From contig VGDL01000025.1 of NCBI GenBank assembly GCA_016869735.1, positions 1 through 51,457 of the forward strand: a stretch of DNA of 51,457 bases, in the 5' to 3' direction. Source of the DNA: Alphaproteobacteria bacterium. GTDB lineage: Bacteria; Pseudomonadota; Alphaproteobacteria; Acetobacterales; Acetobacteraceae. How positions within the stretch are numbered: position 1 is the first letter of the stretch; the number at the start of each line of letters is the position of its first letter. Positions 32,223-41,521 of this stretch are shown here, piece after piece. The notes beneath the pieces are model-generated. The model was given only the letters and a program-made list of their open reading frames with translations, searched no databases and was not told the DNA's origin. The position numbers were made by a program, and so were the translations under genes.

Positions 32223-34240
32223 CTCCGTTCCAGCCAAATCAGCAACGCCATCAGCCCGAGCAGCACCGCAAAACCGAGCCCCAAACATTGTCTAAGCGAG
32301 AAATCACGCAATCGTTCCGCAAGCGCCGCCAACCTATCGCGCGCGCGCGGCAATGGCCCGGCAATCAGCACCAGCACAGGATCGTGAAACCCTGCCTGCA
32401 AATGCGCAGGCGCTATGCTCCCCGGCGGTGGCATTTCCACTTGCTCGCGCGCGGCAAGGAGTGTTTTGCCCAACATGCGGCGCAGCGGTTGCGCCATACC
32501 AGCGGCCGAGACCTGGGTTGTGGGATCACCAAAGGGCAGATGATGCGGCGGCGCAATAAAACCACAATCCCAGGCAGGGCCGTGCAAAATGCCTGGCGCC
32601 TGCCGCCGCGCGAACCATACGGCGGCACCACCCATCAGCAGCAGCACAGCAAAAATGATCATTGGCGCATAACCCGCGCCACCTTCCGAAACCGTCACCG
32701 TCACGCCCCCCAGGGCGGAAAGCCCCGCACCCGCGCCAGTCAGAAGGCGCAGGGCCGGCGCGGCAAGTTCCAGCAAATATCCAGGCGTCAGGCCAAAAAT
32801 CACGGTCAGCGTAGCGGGAAAAATCAAGGCGGCGCGCGCCGCGCCAGAAAGCTCAGTCGCGCCGGCTGCACGCGGGCTGCGCGGCCTTCCGAGAAATACC
32901 AGCCCGTAGAAGCGCAGCATCGCCGCTGCCGCCAGCGCAACCGCCAAAGCCGCCAAGGCCGTGGCTGCCGCTGCGCCTATCTGAAACGCCAAATCCCCTA
33001 CGCGCCAGGCGGCAATCAGCGCCTGCAGCAATAGCCATTCGGAGGCAAAGCCCGAAAGCGGCGGCAGCGCCGCGGCAGCAGCAGCGCCCACAAGCACCAA
33101 GCCCGCGGTCCAGGGCATGGCATGAATCAAGCCCCCCAGCCGATCCATGCGGCGCGATGCCGCGCCATGCAGCACCTCACCCGCGCCCAGAAATAGCAGC
33201 GTCTTGAACATGGCGTGGTTCAATGCATGCAATAGCGCTGCCCCCGCCGCCACGGCGGAAAGCGCGCCCAAATCCGCCGCACGAAAGGCCAGCGCCAAGC
33301 CAAGCCCCAAAGTGATCAGCCCGATATTCTCAATGGTGGAACAGGCGAGAAGGGTTTTGGTGTCTTCTTCCAAGGCTGCGCGCAGCGCCCCCATGATGGC
33401 GGAAGCAACGCCAAGCGCCATCAGCACCGCGCCCCAAAATAGTGGCTGCGCCGGCCCGGCCAGATCAAACACCACGCGCGCCAGCACATATAACGCCACC
33501 TTGGTCATGGCGGCTGACATCAGCGCGCTTACGTGGCTTGGCGCCGCCGGATGCGCCAAGGGCAGCCAGACATGCAAGGGCACCAAGCCCGCCTTTGATC
33601 CCGCGCCAATCACCACCAACAGCAAGATCGCAAGCGCGCGCAGCCCATCCGGCGGCGCGGCGCGCAGGGCCGCGAAACCGGCGCCGGCGGAAGTGCCCGC
33701 AGCCAGCCAGCCAAAACACAGGATGAGCGCCGCACCACCCAAAGCCGCAAAGCCCAGATAAAGCCGCGCGGCGCGACGATTTTCTGCCTGTTCATGTTCA
33801 TGCGCCACCAAGACCCATGACGCGAAGGACATGAGTTCAAACCCGAGCACCAGCGTAAAGCCATCAGCAGCGAGAAGCGTCAGCGCCATGCCGGCGAGAA
33901 ACAGCGGATAAGGCACCAGGCGGCGTGGTGCCTCAGGTCCCTTCACATGGCCGAAGGCAAAGGCAGAAGCGGCAACCCCGCAAAGCCCGAGGATCAGCAG
34001 AAACCAGGCGGAAAGCGGATCAAGCGCAAGCCGCATCGCCCCCCAGGGCGGCCCAAAGGGCAACGCCAAGGCTTCAGGGGCAGAAACCAGCCCCACAAAC
34101 CCACCCGCCGCAAAAACCAGAGAGACCAGCGCCGCGCCCGCATAAACCACCCTGACACCAAGCGCCGCCCACGCCAGCAATGGCGCTGCCAGGGAGAGTA
34201 TCGCCAGCACCACCAAAGCGAGGGCGAGGGCAATCAGCAC
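32219..34240 (-). CDS. hyfB: Hydrogenase-4-like membrane subunit (HyfB/NuoL-like)
   Basis: 673 residues, about 16 membrane spans, first gene of the operon. Key residues are Glu in LVLGFELMSFASWVLVAHE, Lys in GAGSKAGLVPLHVWLPLAHP, Lys in SAAMTKVALYVLAR and NHAMFKTLLFLGAGEVLH. The soluble stretch with APPHHLPFGDPTTQVSAAGM is typical of HyfB/HycC C-termini. The start is GTG 34240; AAGG lies 14 bases upstream and no better ATG is in frame. It lies 78 bases after the aldo/keto reductase gene on the same strand, so the operon may have its own promoter there or extend upstream. Confidence 0.9.
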   Translation of the reverse strand: MLIALALALVVLAILSLAAPLLAWAALGVRVVYAGAALVSLVFAAGGFVGLVSAPEALALPFGPPWGAMRLALDPLSAWFLLILGLCGVAASAFAFGHVKGPEAPRRLVPYPLFLAGMALTLLAADGFTLVLGFELMSFASWVLVAHEHEQAENRRAARLYLGFAALGGAALILCFGWLAAGTSAGAGFAALRAAPPDGLRALAILLLVVIGAGSKAGLVPLHVWLPLAHPAAPSHVSALMSAAMTKVALYVLARVVFDLAGPAQPLFWGAVLMALGVASAIMGALRAALEEDTKTLLACSTIENIGLITLGLGLALAFRAADLGALSAVAAGAALLHALNHAMFKTLLFLGAGEVLHGAASRRMDRLGGLIHAMPWTAGLVLVGAAAAAALPPLSGFASEWLLLQALIAAWRVGDLAFQIGAAAATALAALAVALAAAAMLRFYGLVFLGRPRSPRAAGATELSGAARAALIFPATLTVIFGLTPGYLLELAAPALRLLTGAGAGLSALGGVTVTVSEGGAGYAPMIIFAVLLLMGGAAVWFARRQAPGILHGPAWDCGFIAPPHHLPFGDPTTQVSAAGMAQPLRRMLGKTLLAAREQVEMPPPGSIAPAHLQAGFHDPVLVLIAGPLPRARDRLAALAERLRDFSLRQCLGLGFAVLLGLMALLIWLERR

Positions 34241-34318
34241 GGTTCGGAATCGCTGCCTTGCATAAGTGAAGGCTAGTGCAGTTTCCCCTTTGAGGGAATC
34301 ACCGGAGCAACAAGTATT

Positions 34319-35176
34319 TTACAGCATCGCCAAAGGCCGCTTGCGCTTGGGCGGCGGGAAGGCAGCATCCAGCGCGGCCAGATCATCTTCGGTCAACACA
34401 ATCTCCCGCGCTGCCGCGTTTTCCCGCACATGGGCAAGCTTCGCGGCCTTCGGGATGCTCACTACACCCGGCTGGCGGAGCGTCCAGGCAATGGCGATTT
34501 GCGCGGGGCTTTTGCCATGCCGCACCGCCACCGCCCCCAGCGCGGGGTTGTGAAGCATCCGCCCGCCCTGCCCCACCGGCGAATACGCCATTACCGGCAT
34601 GGCGCGCTTGGCGCAAAAGGGCAGCAGATCAAACTCGGCGCCGCGATGCTCAAGGCTGTAGAGTACCTGATCCGTTGCGCAATCAGCCAGCGCTGTGCCC
34701 AATTCTTGCAGATCATCCACATCCAGGTTGGAAACACCCCAGCGCCGGATCTTGCCCGCCGCACGCAGCACCTCAAAACCCGCGACGGTTTCCGCCAGCG
34801 GCACAGAACCGCGCCAATGCAGCAGATAAAGGTCTATGGTTTCAATCCGCATGCGCTTCAGGCTGCGTTCACACGCCGCCACAACGCCGCGCCGCGATGC
34901 ATTATGCGGATAGGCCTTGGAGACGATAAACACCTCATCACGGCGCTCGGTAATGGCATCACCCACCACTTCCTCGGCCCCGCCTTCCCCATACATTTCA
35001 GCGGTGTCAATCAAATTCACGCCAAGATCGAGACCCGCACGCAGCGCATCGGCTTCCGCCGCGCGCTTCATGCGGTCCTCACCCATGCCCCAGGTACCTT
35101 GCCCAAGGCGCGGCATGGCGCAACCCGCCGCCATGTCAGGGAATGGAATAGCCGCGCGCCTTGCCGATGCTGTCAT
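34319..35176 (-). CDS. Aldo/keto reductase
   Basis: 285 residues, TIM barrel, NADPH-dependent reductase of aldehydes or ketones. The catalytic tetrad is visible: Asp and Tyr in LIDTAEMYGEG, Lys in VFIVSKAYP and His in LYLLHWRG. The cofactor part VVSIPKAAKLAHVRENAAA is near the end. ATG 35176 was kept because IPFPD before MAAGCAMPRLGQGTWGMGED is family-like; the alternative ATG 35134 directly follows the dctP stop. As called it overlaps the end of dctP by 41 bases. Substrate unknown. Confidence 0.88.
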   Translation of the reverse strand: MTASARRAAIPFPDMAAGCAMPRLGQGTWGMGEDRMKRAAEADALRAGLDLGVNLIDTAEMYGEGGAEEVVGDAITERRDEVFIVSKAYPHNASRRGVVAACERSLKRMRIETIDLYLLHWRGSVPLAETVAGFEVLRAAGKIRRWGVSNLDVDDLQELGTALADCATDQVLYSLEHRGAEFDLLPFCAKRAMPVMAYSPVGQGGRMLHNPALGAVAVRHGKSPAQIAIAWTLRQPGVVSIPKAAKLAHVRENAAAREIVLTEDDLAALDAAFPPPKRKRPLAML

Positions 35177-36185
35177 TCCAAACCCGCGCGCAATCCGCCC
35201 AAACGCGGTTGCAGCTATCGCGGAAGCTTGGCAGCACCACCGCGGTCACGGCTTCACGCACGCGGCGTTCATCTTCCGCCGGCGGTGTCACCACCTGCAC
35301 ATTGAATTTGCGCGTGGTGCAGGCATCCTGGCCCTGGAAGCAGGCGAAGGCCTCATCACTCGCGCGGCGCGCCAAATCCCACATCTGCTTTTCCAGATCA
35401 GCAAAAGCACGCGTCAGTGCCGCCTGCTGTTCCGGGTTGAAGCGCCGCCAGGCATTGAGCGAAATAAAATGCCCCTGCACACCGGAAGCGAGCGACACCG
35501 GCAGAATGGTGCGGATAACCTCACCCCAATTCGCGGTATAGGCCGATGTGGCGGAGGTAATGCCGCATTCCACCGTGCCGCGCTGCAGCGCCTGATAGGT
35601 TTCAGAAAGCTGCAAGGTCACCGGCGTGGCGCCCAAGGATTGCAGCAGCGCCGACATGGTGGGCGTATAGGACCGCACCTTCAAGCCACGCAGATCGCCC
35701 ATGGAAGCGACAGGGCGGTTGCAGAAGAACATCTGTGCGCCAAAGGGCCACAGCGTCATGACCTTGGCGTTGAAGCGTTCCTGCAAGCGACGATCGAGCG
35801 CTTCACGCCCACCGGCAATGGCGGCCTGGGTTTCTTCGAGCGTGGTCGAAACCCCCATCAAATCGAGCGAGTCGACGAACGGCTCATCCCGCGCAGTCTG
35901 GCCGATCAGCACACTCATGACATCAAAAGTGCCATTGCGGAGATGCCGCAGCGCATCCGGCGCGGCTGCCCCCACCTGGTCCATCGGGTTGAAGGTGACG
36001 GCAAGGTTGATGCCTGTCGCTTGGGAAAGGCCGTTAAAGAAGGGCCGTTCAATCCCCTCCGTATGGCGCGAATTGGAGGTGAAATGCCCAGCGACGCGCA
36101 GCTGGATTGGGCTTTGCGCGAAAGCGGGCATGGCAGCGAGCACGGCGCCAAGGGCAGCACCAAGCAGGGTTGGGCGGAAGGGCAT
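35136..36185 (-). CDS. dctP: TRAP transporter solute-binding protein (DctP family)
   Basis: 349 residues. Signal peptide MPFRPTLLGAALGAVLAAMP then AFAQ, the likely cleavage site. The mature protein has LRVAGHFTSNSRHTEGIERP, LRGLKVRSYTPTMSALLQSL (the family's conserved ligand Arg region) and LSETYQALQRGTVECGITSA. It captures an organic acid in the periplasm for the DctQM pair. ATG 36185 follows GGGAG at a good distance. Unusually, it is divergent from dctQ (36361) instead of leading the same operon, and shares its transcript with an aldo/keto reductase. Two cysteine pairs near the C-terminus (CFQGQDAC and DSCNRVWADC) may form disulfides. Confidence 0.9.
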   Translation of the reverse strand: MPFRPTLLGAALGAVLAAMPAFAQSPIQLRVAGHFTSNSRHTEGIERPFFNGLSQATGINLAVTFNPMDQVGAAAPDALRHLRNGTFDVMSVLIGQTARDEPFVDSLDLMGVSTTLEETQAAIAGGREALDRRLQERFNAKVMTLWPFGAQMFFCNRPVASMGDLRGLKVRSYTPTMSALLQSLGATPVTLQLSETYQALQRGTVECGITSATSAYTANWGEVIRTILPVSLASGVQGHFISLNAWRRFNPEQQAALTRAFADLEKQMWDLARRASDEAFACFQGQDACTTRKFNVQVVTPPAEDERRVREAVTAVVLPSFRDSCNRVWADCARVWNDSIGKARGYSIP

Positions 36186-36360
36186 AGGTCTGACTCCCAG
36201 GACATGAGGCATGAATTTTGCCTCGTTGTTTCACATAGCGCCTCAGACTGTGCCTCATTAGGTCACGGCTTTGCCAGGCCAGAGGCTTTGTGCAACACCG
36301 CGCCGCAGAGACACTTTCAAGCCTCGCTAAGCCCCAATTGCAGCCAAAGACAAGGCCCCC

Positions 36361-36969
36361 ATGCCAATGATCCCCAAGGACCCAAACCCGGTCAGCCGCT
36401 TTTTTGGTCCGCCTGCCCGGTTTTTCGCCATTTTATCGGGCTGGTGGCTGATTGCGCTATCCTTCCTGACCGTCGCGGAAATCCTGCTACGGAAGTTCTT
36501 TTCCATCTCCCTGCAAGGGGTGGACGAGATCGGCGGCTATACCACCGCCATTGTCTCGGCTTTTGGTTTCGCCTGCGCGCTGACGGTGAAGGCGCATACG
36601 CGGGTGGATTTCCTGCTGGGGCGCATGCCCGCCTTGTTGCGCGCGATGTTGAATGCGCTGGCCTATGGTTTGCTCGCGGCTATGGCGATTTACGGCGCTT
36701 GGCGCGGCTGGTCAGTATTGGAAGAAAGCATTGAATTCCAGGCGCATGCCAATTCGCCGCTGCAAACGCCGCTTTGGCTGCCGCAGGGCGCCTGGATGAT
36801 TGGGCTTCTGCTATTCGCGCTTTGCGCCGGCGCCATGGCCGCGCATGCCTTTTGGTTGCTGCTGTCTGATCGGGCGAAGCTCAATCTATTTTATGGACCA
36901 CTGACTTTGGATGAGGAAATCGAAGCCGAAATGGGCACCATCCTGGAACGCGAAGGTAAGCAATCATGA
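36361..36969 (+). CDS. dctQ: TRAP transporter small membrane subunit (DctQ)
   Basis: 202 residues with four membrane spans, at about 26-44, 57-80, 95-118 and 138-160. VDEIGGYTTAIVSAFGFACA and VKAHTRVDFLLGRMP are typical DctQ segments, and LQTPLWLPQGAWMIGLLLFA matches the last span. It bridges DctP and DctM. The start overlaps nothing; it is 175 bases from the divergent dctP start, which must hold both promoters. It overlaps dctM by 4 bases. Confidence 0.9.
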   Translation: MPMIPKDPNPVSRFFGPPARFFAILSGWWLIALSFLTVAEILLRKFFSISLQGVDEIGGYTTAIVSAFGFACALTVKAHTRVDFLLGRMPALLRAMLNALAYGLLAAMAIYGAWRGWSVLEESIEFQAHANSPLQTPLWLPQGAWMIGLLLFALCAGAMAAHAFWLLLSDRAKLNLFYGPLTLDEEIEAEMGTILEREGKQS

Positions 36970-38273
36970 TCGGCGTTACCGAAGCCAGCATCGGCTTTCT
37001 GCTGCTGATCGCCTTCCTATTCTTGGGCCTGCATGTGGCGGTGGCGATGTTCCTGATCGCGCTGCTGGGGGCGGCGCTGTATCTTGGGCCACCCTTGGTC
37101 GCAGCTTTTGGCACGCAGCTTTGGGGGGCGATGGAAGATTACGTGCTGCTATCCATCCCGCTTTACATTCTGCTCGGTGAAATCCTGGTGCGATCGGGTT
37201 CTACCGATCGGCTGTATCGCTCGCTCGCGGATTGGCTGAATATTCTGCCGGGCGGCTTGCTGCACACGAATATCGGCGCATCTGCCGTTTTTTCGGCCGT
37301 GTCCGGTTCATCCGTTGCCACAGCCGCGACAATTTCGACCGTGGCGCTGCCTTCCTTCCGTAAACGCCGCTATGATGCGCGCCTTGTTTTGGGTTCCATC
37401 GCCGCCGGCGCTTCGCTTGGCAATTTGATCCCGCCTGGCATTGCGCTGATTGTCTATGGCGCCATGACCAATACCTCGGTCGGGCAATTATACGCCGCCG
37501 CTGTTGTGCCAGGGATTGTAATGACGGTGCTGTTTATGGGCACCATCATTCTGATCGCGCTGGTGAAGCCTGATCTGGTACGCCAGAAGGAAGTAGCGGA
37601 TCCCTTGCGCGAAAGATTGAAGCGCCTGGTGGATTTGATGCCGCCCTTGGTGATTTTCGGCATCATCATGGGGTCCATTTACTCCGGCTGGGCGACGGTG
37701 ACGGAAAGCGCCGCGCTTGCCGTGGTGGTGGCGCTGCCTATCGCCGCGCTTTATGGCCGGCTTTCCATTCGCATGCTGCATGAATGTTTTATCGCTACCG
37801 CCAATCTGACCGCGATGAGCCTGCTGATCCTGGCCGTTGCCTTCTATCTGAATTTCGTCATGGGCCTGCTTGGCGTGACCCCAGCACTTGGCGCTTTTGC
37901 GACAAGTATTGGCGCCAGCCCGCTGGAATTGATTATCGCACTCACGGTCTTCTATTTGCTGCTCGGCATTTTCTTTGAAACCCTGCCCATGCTGGTGGGC
38001 ACCGTGCCAATCGTGTTTCCGGTGATTGTCGCCGCCGGCATAGACCCGGTCTGGTTTGGTGTTTTCATCGTGCTGATGTGTGAGATTTCATTGATCTCAC
38101 CGCCCGTCGGCATGACGCTTTACGTCATTCAAGCCGTGCGACGTGAAGGCACGATTGCCGAGGTGTTCCAAGGCACCGTGCCCTTCTTCATCGCCATGGT
38201 GGTGATGACAGTGCTACTCATTGCCTTTCCAGAGATGGCGCTTTGGTTGCCCCGGATCAGCTTTGGGCCATGA
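36966..38273 (+). CDS. dctM: TRAP transporter large membrane subunit (DctM)
   Basis: 435 residues, about 12 spans. Family marks are SIPLYILLGEILVRSGSTDR, the SAVFSAVSGSSVATAATIST block, ASLGNLIPPGIALIVYGAMT, and LMCEISLISPPVGMTLYVIQ near the C-terminus. DctM is the sodium-coupled permease of TRAP importers. Its stop is 5 bases from the end of the convergent pirin gene, with no terminator between. Confidence 0.95.
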   Translation: MIGVTEASIGFLLLIAFLFLGLHVAVAMFLIALLGAALYLGPPLVAAFGTQLWGAMEDYVLLSIPLYILLGEILVRSGSTDRLYRSLADWLNILPGGLLHTNIGASAVFSAVSGSSVATAATISTVALPSFRKRRYDARLVLGSIAAGASLGNLIPPGIALIVYGAMTNTSVGQLYAAAVVPGIVMTVLFMGTIILIALVKPDLVRQKEVADPLRERLKRLVDLMPPLVIFGIIMGSIYSGWATVTESAALAVVVALPIAALYGRLSIRMLHECFIATANLTAMSLLILAVAFYLNFVMGLLGVTPALGAFATSIGASPLELIIALTVFYLLLGIFFETLPMLVGTVPIVFPVIVAAGIDPVWFGVFIVLMCEISLISPPVGMTLYVIQAVRREGTIAEVFQGTVPFFIAMVVMTVLLIAFPEMALWLPRISFGP

Positions 38274-38278
38274 TGTAA

Positions 38279-38989
38279 TCAGGCATCCGCCACTTCCACC
38301 ATCACCAATTCAGCATCTTCGCTGGCGGTGATAGTGATCGCTTCCTCCGCCCGAATGGCGATGCCATCGCGCGGGCGGGCTTCAACGCCATTCACGCTGG
38401 CGGCGCCGCGCGCCAACACCAGATAGGCCGCGCGGCCCTCGGCCAAGGGCTGTACTAGGCTTTGCCCCTTTCCCAGAGTGGCCGCCATTACCGCGCCATC
38501 CACATTGATGGGTAGCGCTCCTGACGAGGCATCCGCTGGCCGGCCCGATGCCAAAACCTCAAAGGCTGCATCGCGCTTTTCCTTGGGGAATTTCTTGGCC
38601 CCCCAGGAAGGCGCCAGGCCCGTGCGGTCCGGCATGATCCAAATCTGAAACAGCGTGGTCATGCCGGGTTCCAGATTATATTCGGCATGGACAACGCCGG
38701 TCCCGGCACTCATCACCTGCACATCGCCGGCTTCGGTGCGGCCTTCATTGCCCATGCTGTCCTTATGGGTGATCGCACCCTGCCGGACATAGGTGATGAT
38801 TTCCATATCGCGATGCGGATGCGGGTCGAACCCCTTACCCGGCGCGATTTCATCATCATTCCAAACGCGCAGCCGCCCCCAATTCATGCGGCCGACATCG
38901 CGGTAATGCCCGAAGGAGAAATGGTGATTGGCATTGAGCCAACCGAAATTGGCTTTGCCCAGGCTATCAAATGAACGGAGTTCGATCAT
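38279..38989 (-). CDS. Pirin-family bicupin (YhaK-like)
   Basis: 236 residues. The pirin N-terminal cupin has the metal ligands in FDPHPHRDMEIITYVRQG and in GTGVVHAEYNLEPG (His and Glu). The C-terminal cupin is present but without obvious metal ligands, as usual in YhaK-type proteins. Family members act as iron-dependent quercetin dioxygenases or redox sensors; the true role is often unclear. ATG 38989 is the first family-like start (MIELRSFDSLGKANFGW). Confidence 0.92.
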   Translation of the reverse strand: MIELRSFDSLGKANFGWLNANHHFSFGHYRDVGRMNWGRLRVWNDDEIAPGKGFDPHPHRDMEIITYVRQGAITHKDSMGNEGRTEAGDVQVMSAGTGVVHAEYNLEPGMTTLFQIWIMPDRTGLAPSWGAKKFPKEKRDAAFEVLASGRPADASSGALPINVDGAVMAATLGKGQSLVQPLAEGRAAYLVLARGAASVNGVEARPRDGIAIRAEEAITITASEDAELVMVEVADA

Positions 38990-39019
38990 GGCTTTTTCCG
39001 AATGGCCGCTTGTGGCCTT

Positions 39020-39065
39020 GCCCCGCTAAATAGGGGCGCTCGGCGGGCGGCGCCATACCGCCCGC
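39020..39065 (-). other. Tandem stem-loops between pirin and usp genes
   Basis: GCCCC (39020-39024) pairs with GGGGC (39033-39037), and GCGGGCGG (39043-39050) pairs with CCGCCCGC (39058-39065). Both lie just after the usp stop on the minus strand. No T run follows, so they may stabilise the 3' end of the usp mRNA or act as weak terminators. Confidence 0.4.
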
Positions 39066-39091
39066 GCAATACTGTTATGCGTGCCCCGAAC

Positions 39092-39970
39092 TCACCTGCA
39101 CATCAGCACGGGGATTTCCGCATTCTCCAGCACATGGCGCGTCACCCCGCCCAGGATCAATTGCCGCAGGCGGGAATGGCTATAGGCACCCATGGAAAGC
39201 ATATCGGCGCCGAAATCCCGCACCGCGCCCAAAAGCCCCGCCCCCACATCGCGGGTTTGCGGCTTGAAGGGCACAAGTTCCGCGTCAATCCCATGCCAGC
39301 GCAGATAAGCCTGAATACCCTCTGCCTTCGGGCCGCGGCGCTGATATTCATCGGCGCATAAGATACGCACCGCCTTGGCCTGATGCAGCCAGGGCAGCGC
39401 CGCCGCCACCGCCGCCGCGCTTTCCGCAGTGCCATTCCAGGCGATGCAAACACGTGTGCCGATCGCCGCCGGCGGCGTGCGCGGCGCAATCAGCACCGGC
39501 CGGCCGGAATCGAACAGGATGGCGTGCAACGCATCGCTGCTCGATACATCCTCACCCGCTTCAGGGTGCGGCACCACGGCCAAATCATAAAGCCGTGATT
39601 GCTGCGCAACGATGTCCTCCTCACGCCCCACCATGGATTCGAAGGACAATGTTGGCCCATCGGTTTTGGCGGCGGTATCGGGGTTATCGGCAAGTGTCAC
39701 GCCGCCCAGATTGGCGGTGAATTTCTGGAAAAGAGACTTCACACGATCCGCCCGTTCCCCGCTTTCGCGTTCGGTAGCGGCCATCATTTCTTCGATCATC
39801 GCGCCGGAGAGCCCTTCCCCGGCAAGCGGCGCGACATCCCGCGCATCCACGCGCACATGCAGGCAATGCACATGCGCACCCCAGATGCGCGCGGCGATCA
39901 GCGCGGTGCCGAGCGCAGATTCGCCCGTAGCGGTGCCGGTAAGCGGCAGCAATAGACGGCGATAGGCCAT
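39092..39970 (-). CDS. Tandem universal stress protein
   Basis: 292 residues, two Usp-like halves. The second half is the better conserved: RVCIAWNGTAESAAAVAAAL and the nucleotide-loop region MGAYSHSRLRQLILGGVTRH ending in IPVLMCR. The first half starts YRRLLLPLTGTATGESALGT and is more diverged. Such proteins bind ATP and help survival under stress. ATG 39970 was chosen over ATG 39976 because GAGGAGG lies 7 bases upstream of the former but only one base from the latter. Confidence 0.88.
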   Translation of the reverse strand: MAYRRLLLPLTGTATGESALGTALIAARIWGAHVHCLHVRVDARDVAPLAGEGLSGAMIEEMMAATERESGERADRVKSLFQKFTANLGGVTLADNPDTAAKTDGPTLSFESMVGREEDIVAQQSRLYDLAVVPHPEAGEDVSSSDALHAILFDSGRPVLIAPRTPPAAIGTRVCIAWNGTAESAAAVAAALPWLHQAKAVRILCADEYQRRGPKAEGIQAYLRWHGIDAELVPFKPQTRDVGAGLLGAVRDFGADMLSMGAYSHSRLRQLILGGVTRHVLENAEIPVLMCR

Positions 39971-40039
39971 GGCCATGCCTCCTCGTGACTTTGGTTTTGT
40001 TTTACGTCGTCCCAGATATGGGATTGATTAGCACATATT

Positions 40040-41521
40040 TCAGCCCGCTGCGCCAAGGGCCTGGCGTGCCTCGCCCAGCGCATCGCCTGTCGCATCCAGC
40101 CTGAGCCAATCCATCACGCCGGGGTCCGCTTGCGCCGCGCGTTCCAACACCGCGATGGTCGCATCAGAGGCATCATCCCGCCGGGCCAGGATGCGTGATT
40201 TCAGGATTTCCATTGGCGCTTCAAGCCAAAAGCCTTGAAAGGGTACGCCCATGCGCGCCGCAATTTTAGCTGCCTTCTGCCGATGGCCCGCGTCCAGAAA
40301 CATCGCATCCAGCGCTACCGCATGGCCTTGGCGCAGCGCGGCTTCGGCAATCATGAATAATTCTTCATGTATGGCGGTGCTGATGGCCTCGGTATAGGCC
40401 GCGCTTGGCAGGGGTTCTTCCGGTGCCAGGCCAAAATGGCGCTTGCGGAGTTCATCAGATCGCAGCAGCAGCGCGCCTGGTGCCGCGCCAAGCGCCGGGG
40501 CCAAGCCCCGCGCCAGGGTGGATTTGCCCGTGCCTTGCAACCCGCCCACCGCGATCAGGCGCGGCGGCGGTGGCGCCAAATAGTCAGCCGCCGCCTGCAA
40601 CAACGACACACCATCCCGCCCACGCGCGGCTTCCACATGCGCGCGCACCAGGGCGCGGAGCCCAAGCCAGAACGGCAAAAGCCCGAGCACCCCATAATCA
40701 CCCGACCGCGCCAAATAGCGGTTGAATACGCGATTCGCCGCCGCACGCCCCGCCTGCCGATCCAGATCCATCAGCAGGAAGGCAAGATCATAGCCGGTAT
40801 CAATCCGCGCCAAAGCCTCATCAAATTCCAAAGCGTCAAAGGGGGTGGGCTTGCCCTGCCACAAGCACAAATTCCCCAAATGCAGATCGCCATGACAGCG
40901 CAGGATGCGCTCTTCTGCCGCGCGGGCCGCCAGCATGGGCGCAGCACTTTCAAGCGCCGCCTGAAACTGCGCGGCCAAAGGTGCAAGGGTGGCCCCGGGC
41001 AGGCCCGCCGCGCGGGCCGCGCGCAGATTGCCGGCCAGCACCGCCACCATGGCCGCCGGCGCATCCGGCACCTCCACCCTGGGCGCTGATTGATGCAGGG
41101 TGAAAACTGTATCGCCCAAAGCGTCCAATAGGGGGGGCGTCAACGCGCCACGCGCCGCCACCGCATCCAAAAAATCCCCGGCTGGGATCGGCGCCATCCG
41201 CAGCACCCATTCGACCGCTGCGCCATCGCCGCCTTCCCGCAAGCTGCCATCCGGGGCGCGGGTGATCGGCATCACATCACGGTAAATGCCTGGCGCGGCG
41301 GGTTGGTTCAACTCCAATTCCCGCCGGCAAAAATGCGCCCGCGCCGCCAGGGTGCTGAAATCCAGAAACCCCAAAGTGACGGCTTTTTTCATCTTCCAGG
41401 CGGCATCCCGCCCCACAAAAATAGCCGAAATATGGGTTTCAATCGGCGCGGCGCCGGCAAGCCCCGTCAGAAAGGTAGCTACTTCCGCCTGGGCGGGTGG
41501 AATGCCGGCGGCCAGCGTCAC
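40040..41521 (-). CDS. Phosphotransferase/AAA-type kinase fusion protein
   Basis: 493 residues in two domains. Residues about 1-310 resemble aminoglycoside phosphotransferase-type kinases: the catalytic loop reads [17 protein letters not shown] and the metal-site region [20 protein letters not shown]. Residues about 325-493 are a P-loop kinase with [20 protein letters not shown], as in zeta-toxin/gluconate kinase-like NTPases. This two-domain architecture recurs in many bacteria but the substrate is unknown. GTG 41521 overlaps the pdxH stop as GTGA and is preferred over GTG 41545. The coupling to pdxH hints at a cofactor-related or small-molecule kinase role, unproven. Confidence 0.8.
   Translation of the reverse strand: MTLAAGIPPAQAEVATFLTGLAGAAPIETHISAIFVGRDAAWKMKKAVTLGFLDFSTLAARAHFCRRELELNQPAAPGIYRDVMPITRAPDGSLREGGDGAAVEWVLRMAPIPAGDFLDAVAARGALTPPLLDALGDTVFTLHQSAPRVEVPDAPAAMVAVLAGNLRAARAAGLPGATLAPLAAQFQAALESAAPMLAARAAEERILRCHGDLHLGNLCLWQGKPTPFDALEFDEALARIDTGYDLAFLLMDLDRQAGRAAANRVFNRYLARSGDYGVLGLLPFWLGLRALVRAHVEAARGRDGVSLLQAAADYLAPPPPRLIAVGGLQGTGKSTLARGLAPALGAAPGALLLRSDELRKRHFGLAPEEPLPSAAYTEAISTAIHEELFMIAEAALRQGHAVALDAMFLDAGHRQKAAKIAARMGVPFQGFWLEAPMEILKSRILARRDDASDATIAVLERAAQADPGVMDWLRLDATGDALGEARQALGAAG

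Noticed and set aside
27133-34240. A hydrogen-evolving NiFe hydrogenase-4
   Set aside because: The large subunit lacks both CxxC motifs for the NiFe centre, so hydrogenase activity is not supported despite the gene names.
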